Below are positions 49,760 through 58,842 of a stretch of 64,000 nucleotides of DNA, one piece after another. The notes under the pieces are model-generated. The model saw only the letters and a list, made by a program, of their open reading frames with translations. It did no database searches and was not told the origin of the DNA. The stretch covers positions 186,001-250,000 of the forward strand of contig JAQYTT010000002.1 in assembly GCA_029433155.1 (NCBI GenBank), written 5' to 3'. Each line of letters begins with the position of its first letter. The stretch's first letter is position 1. A program made the translations under genes and the position numbers. Source of the stretch: Lactobacillaceae bacterium L1_55_11 (GTDB lineage Bacteria > Bacillota > Bacilli > Lactobacillales > Lactobacillaceae).

Positions 49760-49900
49760 ATGTTTAAAAAGTTTTTTCAACAGCCGTTGATAAACTTCAT
49801 TCTGCGAACGCTCTTTTACTTTTTGGTTATTTTGACCCTAATCTACCTGTACAGCTTCTCTGGTGTGACGGGCGGACACTTTATCTATAACGAATTCTAA
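49760..49900 (+). CDS. dltX: D-alanylation operon small protein DltX
   Basis: 46-residue membrane peptide (MFKKFFQQPLINFILRTLFY at the start; one helix to about residue 33) with the conserved C-terminal FSGVTGGHFIYNEF. The ending fits the DltX motif implicated in D-Ala transfer outside the membrane. A GGGGG-rich site precedes the ATG and dltA starts 16 bases after the stop. Often missed because of its size. Confidence 0.9.
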   Translation: MFKKFFQQPLINFILRTLFYFLVILTLIYLYSFSGVTGGHFIYNEF

Positions 49901-49916
49901 TTGGAGCATGCAACCC

Positions 49917-51446
49917 ATGGTAAACAACATTATTGAGCAAATTGACCAGTACGCTTTGACCCAGGGTGATCAGGTTGCCTACGATGAACTGGGGATTGAG
50001 CATACTTACGCTGAGCTGAAGGCAGCTTCTGACAGCTTAGCAGCCTTTTTGGACAAGCAGGACTTCCCTGATAAGGCACCCCTGATGGTCTTTGGTGGGC
50101 AGCAATTTGAAATGATTGTGGCCTTCTTGGCAGCCGTTAAGTCCGGCCACGCTTACATTCCAGTTGACATTAACTCGGCTGACGAACGTATCACGGACAT
50201 TCTAGAAATTGGTCAACCCGCCGCTATCTTGGCCGTGGATGCCCTGCCAATTATCGTCGAAGAAGTGCCAGTTTACCGCCCTGATTTGCTGGCCGATATT
50301 ATGAGTCGAGACGACCACTACGACCTGACCCACCCGGTCGATGGGGATGATAACTACTACATTATCTTTACCTCTGGGACGACTGGTAAGCCTAAGGGTG
50401 TCCAGATCTCTCACGATAACTTGTTGAGCTTCACGAACTGGGTCCTTGGTGAGGACTTTAACTTAGAGCCCGGTGAGCACTTCCTGTCCCAGCCGCCTTA
50501 TTCCTTTGACCTTTCCGTCATGGACTGGGCACCGGCGCTGACTTCTGGTGGGACTTTGAAGGCTCTGCCTAAGATTGTGGCCGATGATTTTAAAAAGCTT
50601 TTCCCCACTTTGCCTCAATTAGACTTGAACGTTTGGGTCTCAACCCCATCCTTTGCGGATGTGGCCCTCTTGGACCCTGAGTTCAAGCAGGAGAACCACC
50701 CTAACTTAAAGACCTTCCTCTTCTGTGGAGAGGTTTTGACTAAGACGACCGCTGAGAAGCTGACGGAGCGCTTCCCCGACGCCGTGATTTTCAATACTTA
50801 CGGCCCAACCGAAGCCACGGTTGCGGTTTCTTCTCTGGCGATTACCCCAGAAATTTTGGAAAAGTATGACAAGATGCCAATTGGTTATGCCAAGGATGAC
50901 ACTCAGATTACCATCCAAGATGAAAACGGGGCCGAGCAACCAGTTGGTGAGGCTGGCGAAATTATTATTGCCGGTCCTTCAGTTTCTAAGGGCTACCTGA
51001 ACAACCCTGAAAAGACAGCCACTGCCTTTAGTGACGTGGATGGCTTGCAGGCCTACCACACTGGTGATTTGGCTTTCTTGGATGAAGACGGACTCCTGCA
51101 CTACCAGGGCCGGACTGATTTTCAAATTAAGTTACACGGTTTCCGGATTGAGTTGGAAGAAGTTGCCCAACAGCTCCAGCAAAGTCAGTGGGTAAAGCAG
51201 GCAGTTGCGATACCCCGCTATGATGCGGATGGTAAGGTTAAGCAACTCTTGGCCATTGTGGTTCCCGCGGACAACGACTTTGAGAAGCCTATGGATTTGA
51301 CTAACGCCATAAAGGGTGATTTGACCGACATTATGATGCCTTACATGGTTCCTAGTCGCTTTATTTACCGTGAATCTTTGCCCCTCACCCCTAATGGTAA
51401 GATTGACTTAAAGGGCCTGATTGCAGAGGTGAATGGCAATGCCTAA
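49917..51446 (+). CDS. dltA: D-alanine--poly(phosphoribitol) ligase subunit 1
   Basis: Cytosolic adenylating enzyme that activates D-alanine and loads it on DltC. 509 residues from ATG 49917, which is ten bases from GGAG; the ATG at 49908 is too close to that site. Adenylation motifs seen are IFTSGTTGKPKGVQISHDN (residues about 143-161), FNTYGPTEATVAVSSL, YHTGDLAFLDEDGLLHYQGR and the lysine in PLTPNGKIDLKGL. It begins the teichoic acid D-alanylation series. Confidence 0.97.
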   Translation: MVNNIIEQIDQYALTQGDQVAYDELGIEHTYAELKAASDSLAAFLDKQDFPDKAPLMVFGGQQFEMIVAFLAAVKSGHAYIPVDINSADERITDILEIGQPAAILAVDALPIIVEEVPVYRPDLLADIMSRDDHYDLTHPVDGDDNYYIIFTSGTTGKPKGVQISHDNLLSFTNWVLGEDFNLEPGEHFLSQPPYSFDLSVMDWAPALTSGGTLKALPKIVADDFKKLFPTLPQLDLNVWVSTPSFADVALLDPEFKQENHPNLKTFLFCGEVLTKTTAEKLTERFPDAVIFNTYGPTEATVAVSSLAITPEILEKYDKMPIGYAKDDTQITIQDENGAEQPVGEAGEIIIAGPSVSKGYLNNPEKTATAFSDVDGLQAYHTGDLAFLDEDGLLHYQGRTDFQIKLHGFRIELEEVAQQLQQSQWVKQAVAIPRYDADGKVKQLLAIVVPADNDFEKPMDLTNAIKGDLTDIMMPYMVPSRFIYRESLPLTPNGKIDLKGLIAEVNGNA

Positions 51447-52647
51447 TTTACAACCTTATGCTGACCCGATGTACTTCGTTTACCTGCTGATTGCCCTGGT
51501 GCCACTGGCCGTGGGCCTTTACTTTGGTAAGCGGATTAACTGGTATGAAGTTCTGGTTTCTCTGGTCTTCATCTTCTTGATGTTTGACGGGGACGCGAGC
51601 CATATCCACCAGGGTTACGCATTAATTGTCTATATTATCTGGGAAGCCCTCCTGGTGGGCTGGTATACCAAGTATCGCCAGTCTAAAAACAGTACGCCAG
51701 TCTTTTATATCGTGACTATCCTGTCAATCTTGCCGATTGTTGCGGTGCGGATTGCCGGGACTGGTCTCTTCAAGCCAGAACTGAGCCTGATTGGTTTCTT
51801 GGGGATTTCTTACCTGACCTTCCGAACGGTGGGGATGATTATTGAAACCCGCGATGGCAGTATCAAAGAGTTCAAGCCAATGTATTACCTGCGCTTTGTA
51901 CTCTTTATGCCGACGCTGTCATCAGGACCAATTGACCGGTACCGCCGCTTTATTAAAGACATTGAGGGTGTCCCTGACCGGGCAACCTACCTGGAATATC
52001 TGAGCAAGGCGGTTAAGTATCTCTTCTTAGGTTTCCTGTACAAGTTTGTTCTTGCCCACTACTTTGGTGATGTTTGGTTACCTTACTGCAAGAGCATGGC
52101 TCTGGCTGACCCCAACCATTTCTGGTCCTGGTGGTTAATCCCAGTTATGTACACCTATGGTTTTGATCTCTTCTTTGACTTTGCCGGATATTCGCTCTTT
52201 GCGGTGGCTATCGGTTATATCATGGGTATCGATGTCCCAATGAACTTTAACCAGCCGTTCCGGTCTAAGAACCTAAAGGACTTCTGGAATCGCTGGCACA
52301 TGACCCTGTCCTTCTGGTTCCGTGACTACGTCTTCATGCGCCTGGTCTTTACCATGATGAAGAACAAGTGGTTTAAGAGCCGGATTACGACCTCAAACGT
52401 GGCCTATGTGTTGAACATGCTGCTGATGGGATTCTGGCACGGCCTGACCTGGTACTACATCACCTACGGTCTTTTCCACGGCTTTGGCCTGGTCATCAAC
52501 GATGCCTGGTTGCGTTATAAGAAGAAGCACAATGTCCCTCACAACAAGTTTACGGAAGGATTTGCAATCTTCCTAACCTTCAACGTTGTGATGGTTAGCT
52601 TTTTGATATTCTGTGGTTTCTTAGATACTTTCTGGTTCCACCGTTAA
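51439..52647 (+). CDS. dltB: D-alanyl transfer MBOAT protein
   Basis: 402-residue polytopic membrane O-acyltransferase that moves D-Ala from DltC across the membrane. MBOAT signatures are FWNRWHMTLSFWFRDYVFMR (residues about 275-294) and LLMGFWHGLTWYYITYG with the presumed catalytic His. The second ATG (51439) is favoured by spacing from GAGGTG; it overlaps the end of dltA by eight bases. Confidence 0.97.
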   Translation: MPNLQPYADPMYFVYLLIALVPLAVGLYFGKRINWYEVLVSLVFIFLMFDGDASHIHQGYALIVYIIWEALLVGWYTKYRQSKNSTPVFYIVTILSILPIVAVRIAGTGLFKPELSLIGFLGISYLTFRTVGMIIETRDGSIKEFKPMYYLRFVLFMPTLSSGPIDRYRRFIKDIEGVPDRATYLEYLSKAVKYLFLGFLYKFVLAHYFGDVWLPYCKSMALADPNHFWSWWLIPVMYTYGFDLFFDFAGYSLFAVAIGYIMGIDVPMNFNQPFRSKNLKDFWNRWHMTLSFWFRDYVFMRLVFTMMKNKWFKSRITTSNVAYVLNMLLMGFWHGLTWYYITYGLFHGFGLVINDAWLRYKKKHNVPHNKFTEGFAIFLTFNVVMVSFLIFCGFLDTFWFHR

Positions 52648-52695
52648 TGGTGCTACAGTTAGTTTGAGAAACAGTTTTAACGGAGGAAAATAATT

Positions 52696-52932
52696 ATGGA
52701 TGTGCAAGCAGAAGTTTTGCAGTTGTTAAACAACATTACTGGTGAGGACCTGTCCAACCAAATGGACGAGGACCTTTTCGACACTGGTCTCTTGGATTCA
52801 ATGGCTACGGTTGAGCTCCTCTTGGACTTGGAAAACAAGTTCAACATTCAGGCCCCAGTTTCTGAATTTAACCGGGACGAGTGGAACACGCCAAACAAGA
52901 TTGTGGCCAAAGTAAAATCATTGATTGGATAA
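52696..52932 (+). CDS. dltC: D-alanyl carrier protein
   Basis: 78-residue acyl-carrier-like protein. The phosphopantetheine serine lies in LLDSMATVELLLDLE (about residue 36). AGGAAAAT site upstream. It carries activated D-Ala between DltA and DltB; the acpS gene that can attach its cofactor lies 1.4 kb downstream. Confidence 0.96.
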   Translation: MDVQAEVLQLLNNITGEDLSNQMDEDLFDTGLLDSMATVELLLDLENKFNIQAPVSEFNRDEWNTPNKIVAKVKSLIG

Positions 52933-52939
52933 AAAAGTC

Positions 52940-54226
52940 ATGACAGACAAAAAGAAATTATGGCAAATATTTGGGCCGGTGATTTTGGCCTTCGGTCTGA
53001 TAGGCCTCTTATTTTTGCTGCCCTTCCCCCTCAACCATATGAGTCAGCAGGGTTTGCGGGAAGCGTCAGTTTCTTTTTCCGACGACATTATTAAGGGTCA
53101 GGGTGTTAAACGGGCTGCCTTTGCCAAGGGGGAGAAATTCGTTCCTTTCTTTGGTTCCAGTGAGCTGACCCGTTTTGACAACATGCACCCTTCCGTTCTG
53201 GCGGCCAAGTACCACCGGGACTACCAGCCCTTCCTCATGGGAAAGCCTGGTACCGAGGCCATGATTCACTACATGAGCATGCAGGAAATGCAGCCGGCCT
53301 TGGATCACAAGAAGGCGGTCTTTATCATTTCGCCGCAGTGGTTTACTAAGGATGGGGTCAACGCGGCCTTCTCAACCTTTTATTCACCCCTGCAGTTGAC
53401 GGAGTGGTTCTTGAACATGGGTAAGGAACCAACCGCTACTGATAAGTTTATGGCCCAGGCCCTCTTGAATCAGCAACCAATCAAGAACAATGATTTTTAT
53501 GCCCGTCTGTTAAACGAGGTTAAGGACGGCCATTCATTGTCTGCCGCGGATTTGAGCGCCATTAAGTTCCAAAATCGGATTCTTTCACGGGAAGACGAGC
53601 TCTTCACGAACTATCTTGGTACCAATAACTGGAACAAGGACGTCGTTAAGCAGGGCAAGAAGTTGCCAGCCACCTATAACGAGTCTGAGTTGGACCGTTT
53701 GGCAGTTAAGGCTGCCCAGAAGGAGACTAGCAATAACAACTTCCAGATTAAGAACTCCTTCTATACGCAGCGAGTCCAGCCCAGTCTGAAGCGCTTGAAG
53801 GGTGCTCAGACGAACTTTGATTACCGTCAATCAATCGAGTACAGTTACTTCCAAGCGGTCTTGCAGGTGTTTGCCAAGGAGCACACTGACGTCTTGTTCA
53901 TCATTACGCCGGTTAACGAACGCTGGTCAAACTATACTGGTCTAAACCAGGATATGTACCAGCAGTCGGTGGCAAAGATGAAGCACCAGCTGACTTCGCA
54001 GGGCTTCAACAACATTGCTGACCTGTCTAAGCAGGGTGGTGATCCTTACTTCATGCAAGACACCATCCACATCGGTTGGCGTGGTTGGCTCGCAGCTGAC
54101 CAGGCAATTAAGCCCTTTTTGTCTTCACCTTATCAGGAGACCCACTATCAAATGAATGATGACTACCTGAGTCAGTCCTGGCAAAACCTGGACCCATCTC
54201 AGCAGTCGATGATGAGTTACAACTAA
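52940..54226 (+). CDS. dltD: D-alanyl transfer protein DltD
   Basis: 428 residues from ATG 52940. An N-terminal transmembrane helix (about 10-30) and an extracytoplasmic SGNH-hydrolase-like domain: VPFFGSSELTRFD (nucleophile Ser), VFIISPQWF, and DTIHIGWRGWLAAD with the Asp/His pair. It completes D-Ala transfer to teichoic acid. An upstream in-frame TTG (52925) would overlap dltC and is less likely. A terminator closes the dlt operon. Confidence 0.96.
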   Translation: MTDKKKLWQIFGPVILAFGLIGLLFLLPFPLNHMSQQGLREASVSFSDDIIKGQGVKRAAFAKGEKFVPFFGSSELTRFDNMHPSVLAAKYHRDYQPFLMGKPGTEAMIHYMSMQEMQPALDHKKAVFIISPQWFTKDGVNAAFSTFYSPLQLTEWFLNMGKEPTATDKFMAQALLNQQPIKNNDFYARLLNEVKDGHSLSAADLSAIKFQNRILSREDELFTNYLGTNNWNKDVVKQGKKLPATYNESELDRLAVKAAQKETSNNNFQIKNSFYTQRVQPSLKRLKGAQTNFDYRQSIEYSYFQAVLQVFAKEHTDVLFIITPVNERWSNYTGLNQDMYQQSVAKMKHQLTSQGFNNIADLSKQGGDPYFMQDTIHIGWRGWLAADQAIKPFLSSPYQETHYQMNDDYLSQSWQNLDPSQQSMMSYN

Positions 54227-54231
54227 TTTAA

Positions 54232-54275
54232 AAGGCTAAACCCGCTATATTATAGTGCTGGTTTAGCTTTTTTTT
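54232..54275 (+). terminator. Terminator after dlt operon
   Basis: GCTAAACC and GGTTTAGC arms around an AT-rich inner stem (CTATATTATAG), followed by TTTTTTTTT. Confidence 0.9.
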
Positions 54276-54289
54276 GTTAAAATAAAGCC

Positions 54290-54700
54290 ATGATTATCGG
54301 AATTGGCAACGATCTGGAATCGATTAATCGGGTGAAAACCGCCATCGAACGGCAGCCGGATTTTTTGACCACCATCTTAACCCCAGCGGAGTTGGCAGCG
54401 GCCAACCAACGGCGGGGCAAGCGGTACGACGAGTTTGTGGCTGGTCGTTTTTCTGCTAAAGAAGCCTTTTCCAAAGCCACCGGATACGGCATCGGTAAGC
54501 AGGTTCACTGGCACGATGTCTCAATCTTAAATGCCAGCAATGGTCGGCCCGTGATTACGGTTAAGGATTTTCCCTACCAGACCCGGGTGGCCATTACCCA
54601 CAGTGGTGATTTTGTAAATACGGTTGTCATCATCGAGGCGTTGACTTGGTGGCAACGCTTGTGGAGGAGGGTGCGCCCATGGCAGGGAGTAATCGAATAG
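54290..54700 (+). CDS. acpS: Holo-[acyl-carrier-protein] synthase
   Basis: Transfers 4'-phosphopantetheine from CoA to ACP and probably DltC. 136 residues; the catalytic core is usual (MIIGIGNDLESINRV with Asp8; GRFSAKEAFSKATGYGIG with the Mg-binding Glu), but a Trp/Arg-rich tail (TWWQRLWRRVRPWQGVIE) extends past the normal 120-residue end and overlaps the alr start by 22 bases. The ATG follows the dlt terminator so closely that the promoter must lie in or near the hairpin. Confidence 0.94.
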   Translation: MIIGIGNDLESINRVKTAIERQPDFLTTILTPAELAAANQRRGKRYDEFVAGRFSAKEAFSKATGYGIGKQVHWHDVSILNASNGRPVITVKDFPYQTRVAITHSGDFVNTVVIIEALTWWQRLWRRVRPWQGVIE

Positions 54701-55830
54701 AGATTGATGAAGATATTTTGGACTTGCGGCCTAGCTGGTTAACAGTTGATTTAGCTGCCATTCAGCACAACGCCCAGGTCGTGATGGCCCACGCTGGTGC
54801 TAAGCGTCTAATTGCGGTGGTCAAGGCCAACGCCTATGGCCACGGGGTTGGTCCGGTGGCCCAGGCCCTGCTAGCCATTGGGGTGAAGGATTTTGCAGTG
54901 GCAACGGTTGGTGAAGGCGTGCAGCTCCGCCAAATTCTACCCCAAAGTGATGTAAATATCACTCTCCTCGGTGTTCAGCCGGTTGAAGATGCCGTGGCCA
55001 TGGTTAACTATCAACTGATGCCGGCCGTCGGCGATTTGGACTGGTTGACCAAGGCCGCTGAGCTGATTGGTCCAGACCGGCCTAGTCTGGGGATTCAACT
55101 AGCGGTTAACACCGGGATGGGCCGGATTGGCGCCGCCTCAGCTGATGCCGTAGCTGACCTCTACCGGCACATTGAAGATGACGAACACTTCCACCTCGGT
55201 GGCGTCTTTACCCACTATGCCACGGCGGATGACACTAACCAAGAATACTACGACCGCCAGCGCAAACGGTTTGCTGACTGGGTAACGGCGGCCGGTATTC
55301 CGCAAAAGTATTGGCACCAGGCTAATTCTGGTTCGGCTCTTTATCACGCCGACCAAATTGACACCGGCACCATCCGGGTTGGTTCCGTTCTTTACGGCTA
55401 TAATCCCGGCGACCCCCTCTTAAAAACCGACGTGGATCTGCAGCCAGCGATGGCCCTCCACACCCGGATTGGTGGGGTTCACCAGCTACAGCCCGGCGAC
55501 GGGGTTAGTTATGGGGCAACCTATGTGGCTGATAAACCCCAGTGGGTAGCCACCCTGCCGATTGGCTATGCCGACGGTTATATCCGCCGTTTTGGTGGGA
55601 TGCGGGTGCTGGTCAACGGTCATGAAGAACACGTGATTGGTAGGGTAACCATGGACCAAATCGTGATCACCCTTCGGAAGCAATTGCCGGTTGGTACTGA
55701 GGTGACCCTGCTCGGTCGCGATGGTGATCAGGCCATTACCATTGAGGAGTTGGCGGCCAAGGGGGAGACGATTCCCCACGAGGTCCTGACCAATTTCAGT
55801 GTCCGGCTACCCCGACACTACCGTTCATAA
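54679..55830 (+). CDS. alr: Alanine racemase
   Basis: PLP enzyme interconverting L- and D-alanine for peptidoglycan and for the dlt pathway next door. 383 residues from ATG 54679 (ribosome binding site GGAGGAGGG). The PLP lysine lies in VVKANAYGHG (about residue 43), the catalytic Tyr in GVSYGATYVAD, and the substrate region in LPIGYADGYIRRFGG. The in-frame upstream GTG at 54646 would bypass the good ribosome binding site. Confidence 0.97.
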   Translation: MAGSNRIEIDEDILDLRPSWLTVDLAAIQHNAQVVMAHAGAKRLIAVVKANAYGHGVGPVAQALLAIGVKDFAVATVGEGVQLRQILPQSDVNITLLGVQPVEDAVAMVNYQLMPAVGDLDWLTKAAELIGPDRPSLGIQLAVNTGMGRIGAASADAVADLYRHIEDDEHFHLGGVFTHYATADDTNQEYYDRQRKRFADWVTAAGIPQKYWHQANSGSALYHADQIDTGTIRVGSVLYGYNPGDPLLKTDVDLQPAMALHTRIGGVHQLQPGDGVSYGATYVADKPQWVATLPIGYADGYIRRFGGMRVLVNGHEEHVIGRVTMDQIVITLRKQLPVGTEVTLLGRDGDQAITIEELAAKGETIPHEVLTNFSVRLPRHYRS

Positions 55831-55841
55831 AATTTAACAGG

Positions 55842-55859
55842 TGTTGACTACGGTCAACA
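55842..55859. promoter_or_regulatory. Inverted repeat between alr and mazF
   Basis: TGTTGAC-TACG-GTCAACA, perfect 7-bp arms, in the 51 bases separating the two genes. It may be a hairpin uncoupling mazF translation or an operator. Confidence 0.4.
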
Positions 55860-55881
55860 TGTACATATATAGGTGAATATC

Positions 55882-56250
55882 ATGATTGGAAACCATTTAC
55901 AGGTTTTGCGCGGCGACATTTTTTACGCCGATTTGAAGCAGGGTCTTGGTTCGGAACAGGGCGGCGTCCGACCAGTCCTGATTGTTCAAAATGACGTTGG
56001 CAATGCCAATTCCACTACCACAATTGTGGTGGCGATTACTTCCCGGATTACTAAGCCCCACTTACCAACCCACGTGGCCTTGCCGGCCCATCTAGGCGGG
56101 ACTAAAAAAGACTCGATTATCTTGACCGAGCAGATTCGCACCATTGATAAGCGGCGGTTGCGGGACCGGATTGCCCATCTTTCGGCGGGTTCGTCAGAAA
56201 TGATGGCGGTCAGCACCGCTATGAAGATTAGCATTGGAATCGGAGGCTAA
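55882..56250 (+). CDS. mazF: MazF/PemK-family endoribonuclease
   Basis: 122 residues from ATG 55882 (site AGGTGA). Typical MazF motifs are RGDIFYADLKQGLGSEQGGVRPVLIVQND (with the catalytic Arg in GVRP), TTIVVAITSRITKP (catalytic Ser/Thr region) and DSIILTEQIRTIDKRRL. It cleaves mRNA at short motifs. In Bacillus the order is alr-antitoxin-toxin; here no antitoxin frame exists in the 51 bases between alr and this gene, nor directly downstream. Confidence 0.93.
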   Translation: MIGNHLQVLRGDIFYADLKQGLGSEQGGVRPVLIVQNDVGNANSTTTIVVAITSRITKPHLPTHVALPAHLGGTKKDSIILTEQIRTIDKRRLRDRIAHLSAGSSEMMAVSTAMKISIGIGG

Positions 56251-56254
56251 GTAT

Positions 56255-56758
56255 ATGACAGTTGACATTCGTTTAGCAACACCAGCTGACCTGCCCAAGA
56301 TGACGGCTATTTACAACGAGTCCATCACGGCCGGTAAGATTACTGCAGACTTGCAGTCACAAACGCCAGCGGAACGACGGCCTTGGTTTGAGGAACACCA
56401 GGGACAGGAAAAGTATCCACTCTTTGGGGTTTACCAAGATGGTGAACTGGTAGGTTATGGTTATCTCAGTGCCTTTAACACCCGCAAGGCCTATGCGATG
56501 ACGGCCGAGGTTTCTTACTACCTGGACATGGCTGCCCGTGGTCACGGCATTGGTTCCCAGCTGCTGAGCTTTTTGATGGATTACGCTAAAAAGCAGGGGA
56601 TTGAGGTCTTAGTGGCCTTGGTCTTTGCGGAAAATGCCCGTAGCAATGGACTCCTCTTGAAGTATGGCTTTTCCTCGTGGGGCAAGTTACCTCAGGTGGC
56701 CAAAGGCAATGACGGCGACTGGCTCAGCCTGGAATACATGGGGAAGCGCCTGGTTTAA
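56255..56758 (+). CDS. GNAT acetyltransferase (phosphinothricin N-acetyltransferase-like)
   Basis: 167 residues from ATG 56255 with CGGAGG eight bases upstream. Matches the Pat group: IRLATPADLPKMTAIYNESI (residues about 4-23), AEVSYYLDMAARGHGIGSQLL (acetyl-CoA-binding Q/R-x-x-G-x-G/A pattern at RGHGIG) and LLKYGFSSWGKLPQVA. It acetylates an amine, possibly methionine sulfoximine-like compounds or an amino acid. It starts five bases after the mazF stop, so they share a transcript. Confidence 0.88.
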   Translation: MTVDIRLATPADLPKMTAIYNESITAGKITADLQSQTPAERRPWFEEHQGQEKYPLFGVYQDGELVGYGYLSAFNTRKAYAMTAEVSYYLDMAARGHGIGSQLLSFLMDYAKKQGIEVLVALVFAENARSNGLLLKYGFSSWGKLPQVAKGNDGDWLSLEYMGKRLV

Positions 56759-56817
56759 CGTTTCCTTAATCTAGGCCGGTTAGAATAATGTGAACGAGAC
56801 GAAAGACGGGGCGGACG

Positions 56818-57534
56818 ATGGCTAAAGCAATTAAAATTTTACTAGTTGAAGATGACGTCAATTTGGCTGATAACATTGTCGGCTTTTTGCAAGACTTTGC
56901 GGACGTTAAAACGGTCACCGACGGCTTAGATGGTGAGTTTGAGGCCCAGGAAGTGCCCTATGACCTGATTATTTCGGATCTAATGCTGCCAGGTGAAAGT
57001 GGTCTGGAGCTGATTAAAAACATCCGGGAAAACCACATCGAAACGCCGGTCTTAATTCTGACGGCCAAGACCTCCTTGGATGATAAAATCGAAGGCTTTA
57101 ACGTTGGGGCCGACGATTACCTGACCAAGCCCTTTCACCGGGAAGAACTCCTGGTCCGGGTCAAGGCCCTCTTGCGCCGGTCTGGGGTATACTCCGAAGA
57201 CAACACCATCACCATCGGGGATGTCTTGATTAACCTGGAGAACCGGGGCGTGCAAGTCCACGGACAGCCAGTTAAGTTGGTCGGTAAGGAGTTTGATATC
57301 TTGACCTACCTGGGTCAAAACAAGAACATCATCGTTACCCGGGACCAGATTTTTGATCGGGTCTGGGGGATTGACTCGGACACGACCATCAACGTGGTTA
57401 ACATTTACCTAAACAATCTCCGCCGTAAGTTGGAGGCGGTCGGCCAAAACGACCTGATTAAGACGTTACGTAACATTGGCTTTATTCTTGAGGTACCCGA
57501 TGCCAAAGATAGTGAATCGAAATCAGCAGATTAA
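56818..57534 (+). CDS. OmpR-family response regulator
   Basis: 238 residues. Receiver domain (about 6-118) with acidic pocket VEDD and phospho-acceptor Asp in LIISDLMLPG, switch Thr in LILTAKTS and Lys in YLTKPF. C-terminal winged-helix domain (about 135-230), VKLVGKEFDILTYLGQNKNI to NVVNIYLNNLRRKLE. The histidine kinase gene starts within its 3' end and htrA follows, as in CiaRH-type systems of streptococci; that identity is inferred. Confidence 0.93.
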   Translation: MAKAIKILLVEDDVNLADNIVGFLQDFADVKTVTDGLDGEFEAQEVPYDLIISDLMLPGESGLELIKNIRENHIETPVLILTAKTSLDDKIEGFNVGADDYLTKPFHREELLVRVKALLRRSGVYSEDNTITIGDVLINLENRGVQVHGQPVKLVGKEFDILTYLGQNKNIIVTRDQIFDRVWGIDSDTTINVVNIYLNNLRRKLEAVGQNDLIKTLRNIGFILEVPDAKDSESKSAD

Positions 57535-58819
57535 GGGTTTTGTTTGGTTAGCCTTCAGCTTCATGCTGATTTTTCTGACCCTGGCCGGGGTGATTACCTG
57601 GAATTATTCCCACTCGATTTATTTAAACAGTGACCGGGTCTTAAACGACTCGGTGGCTTACTATGATCGTAACGGCCTTCTGGCTGGTAATACGGCTAAG
57701 CCCAAGCGGCCGATGAACAGTGACCGACTGCCGGTGCCCGATGATTTTCGGGGCAACTACCTCTACTACGACAGTAATCAAAAGCAGATTGTTAATGAAA
57801 CGGTCGGCACTGATAGCCGGGCTCGCAACGTAGTTGTTAAGCGTCTAACTATGAAATTTGACCCGGACTTACTCGGTAAATCACCCAAGACCATCAAGGT
57901 TGGTAACAACTACCTGCGCGTGCAGGCGATTACCTTTAAAAACCAGGCCGTCCTGGTTTCCAACGGGAACGAGATGGTTTACGCCAAGTATGCCTACGTC
58001 TTCGTCGATGCGACTGATACGGTCTTGAACTTGAAGCATTTCCAGGAACTGATTTCCTGGTCCTTTGCCCTGGCTGGCGTGGTGGCCCTCTTACTGGCCT
58101 ACCTGATGAGCCGGCAGAACATGAAGCCAATCCTCAAGGCCTGGGACCAGCAACAAGACTTTGTTAACAATGCTGCTCATGAGTTGCGGACGCCAATGTC
58201 GGTTATCCAGGGTAAGCTGGAAACGATGCTGACGAAGCCTAGTTCGACGGTCCGGGACCAGTCGGAAAATATTATTCTGTCCCTATCGGAAGTACGCCGA
58301 CTGAACTCTTTGACCGACAATATGCTGACCCTGGCTAAGACCGGGTCAAACATGACTAAAATTGAAAAGGAACCGACCGACATCACGGCCTTTCTGAAGA
58401 AGATTATTAGCCCTTACGTCGAAATGGCCGCCTTTGATGATAAGAAGGTGCTCTTGGATGTTGACGTTGACCAACCAGTTGATGTTGATCGGCGGCGGAT
58501 TCACCAGCTGATGGTACTGCTGCTCGATAACGCTCTGAAATACTCGGATGCCGAATCGACGGTTAAGGTCAGTGCAACCACTGAGCGTCGTCGCCTGATT
58601 CTAGAAGTTGCCGATACTGGCCGCGGAATCAGTAATGAAGCTAAAAAGCATATCTTTGACCGCTTTTACCGGGAAGATAAGAGTGGCAACCGGGAGACCG
58701 GGGGAACCGGCTTAGGGCTGTCAATTGCTGAGTGGATTGTCCAGGCCCACGGTGGCCGGATTACGGTCAGTGATAACCACCCCCGTGGTACGATTTTCAG
58801 GGTGGTTTTGCCCCTGTAG
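57500..58819 (+). CDS. Membrane sensor histidine kinase
   Basis: 439 residues from ATG 57500 (GAGG six bases upstream), overlapping the regulator by 35 bases. Two transmembrane helices (about 13-35 and 188-208) enclose an extracellular sensor domain. The H-box is FVNNAAHELRTPMSVIQGK; the N-box is LMVLLLDNALKYSD; G-boxes are VADTGRGIS and TGGTGLGLSIAEWI. No HAMP domain is obvious. Paired with the upstream regulator; the signal is probably envelope stress given the adjacent htrA. Confidence 0.94.
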   Translation: MPKIVNRNQQIKGFVWLAFSFMLIFLTLAGVITWNYSHSIYLNSDRVLNDSVAYYDRNGLLAGNTAKPKRPMNSDRLPVPDDFRGNYLYYDSNQKQIVNETVGTDSRARNVVVKRLTMKFDPDLLGKSPKTIKVGNNYLRVQAITFKNQAVLVSNGNEMVYAKYAYVFVDATDTVLNLKHFQELISWSFALAGVVALLLAYLMSRQNMKPILKAWDQQQDFVNNAAHELRTPMSVIQGKLETMLTKPSSTVRDQSENIILSLSEVRRLNSLTDNMLTLAKTGSNMTKIEKEPTDITAFLKKIISPYVEMAAFDDKKVLLDVDVDQPVDVDRRRIHQLMVLLLDNALKYSDAESTVKVSATTERRRLILEVADTGRGISNEAKKHIFDRFYREDKSGNRETGGTGLGLSIAEWIVQAHGGRITVSDNHPRGTIFRVVLPL

Positions 58820-58842
58820 CGAATGGATAAAGGGAGCCGTTC

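Noticed and set aside
55844-55871. mazF promoter (TTGACT, 16 bp, TATATA)
   Set aside because: Transcription would start inside or after the ribosome binding site, leaving no leader; read-through from alr is more likely.
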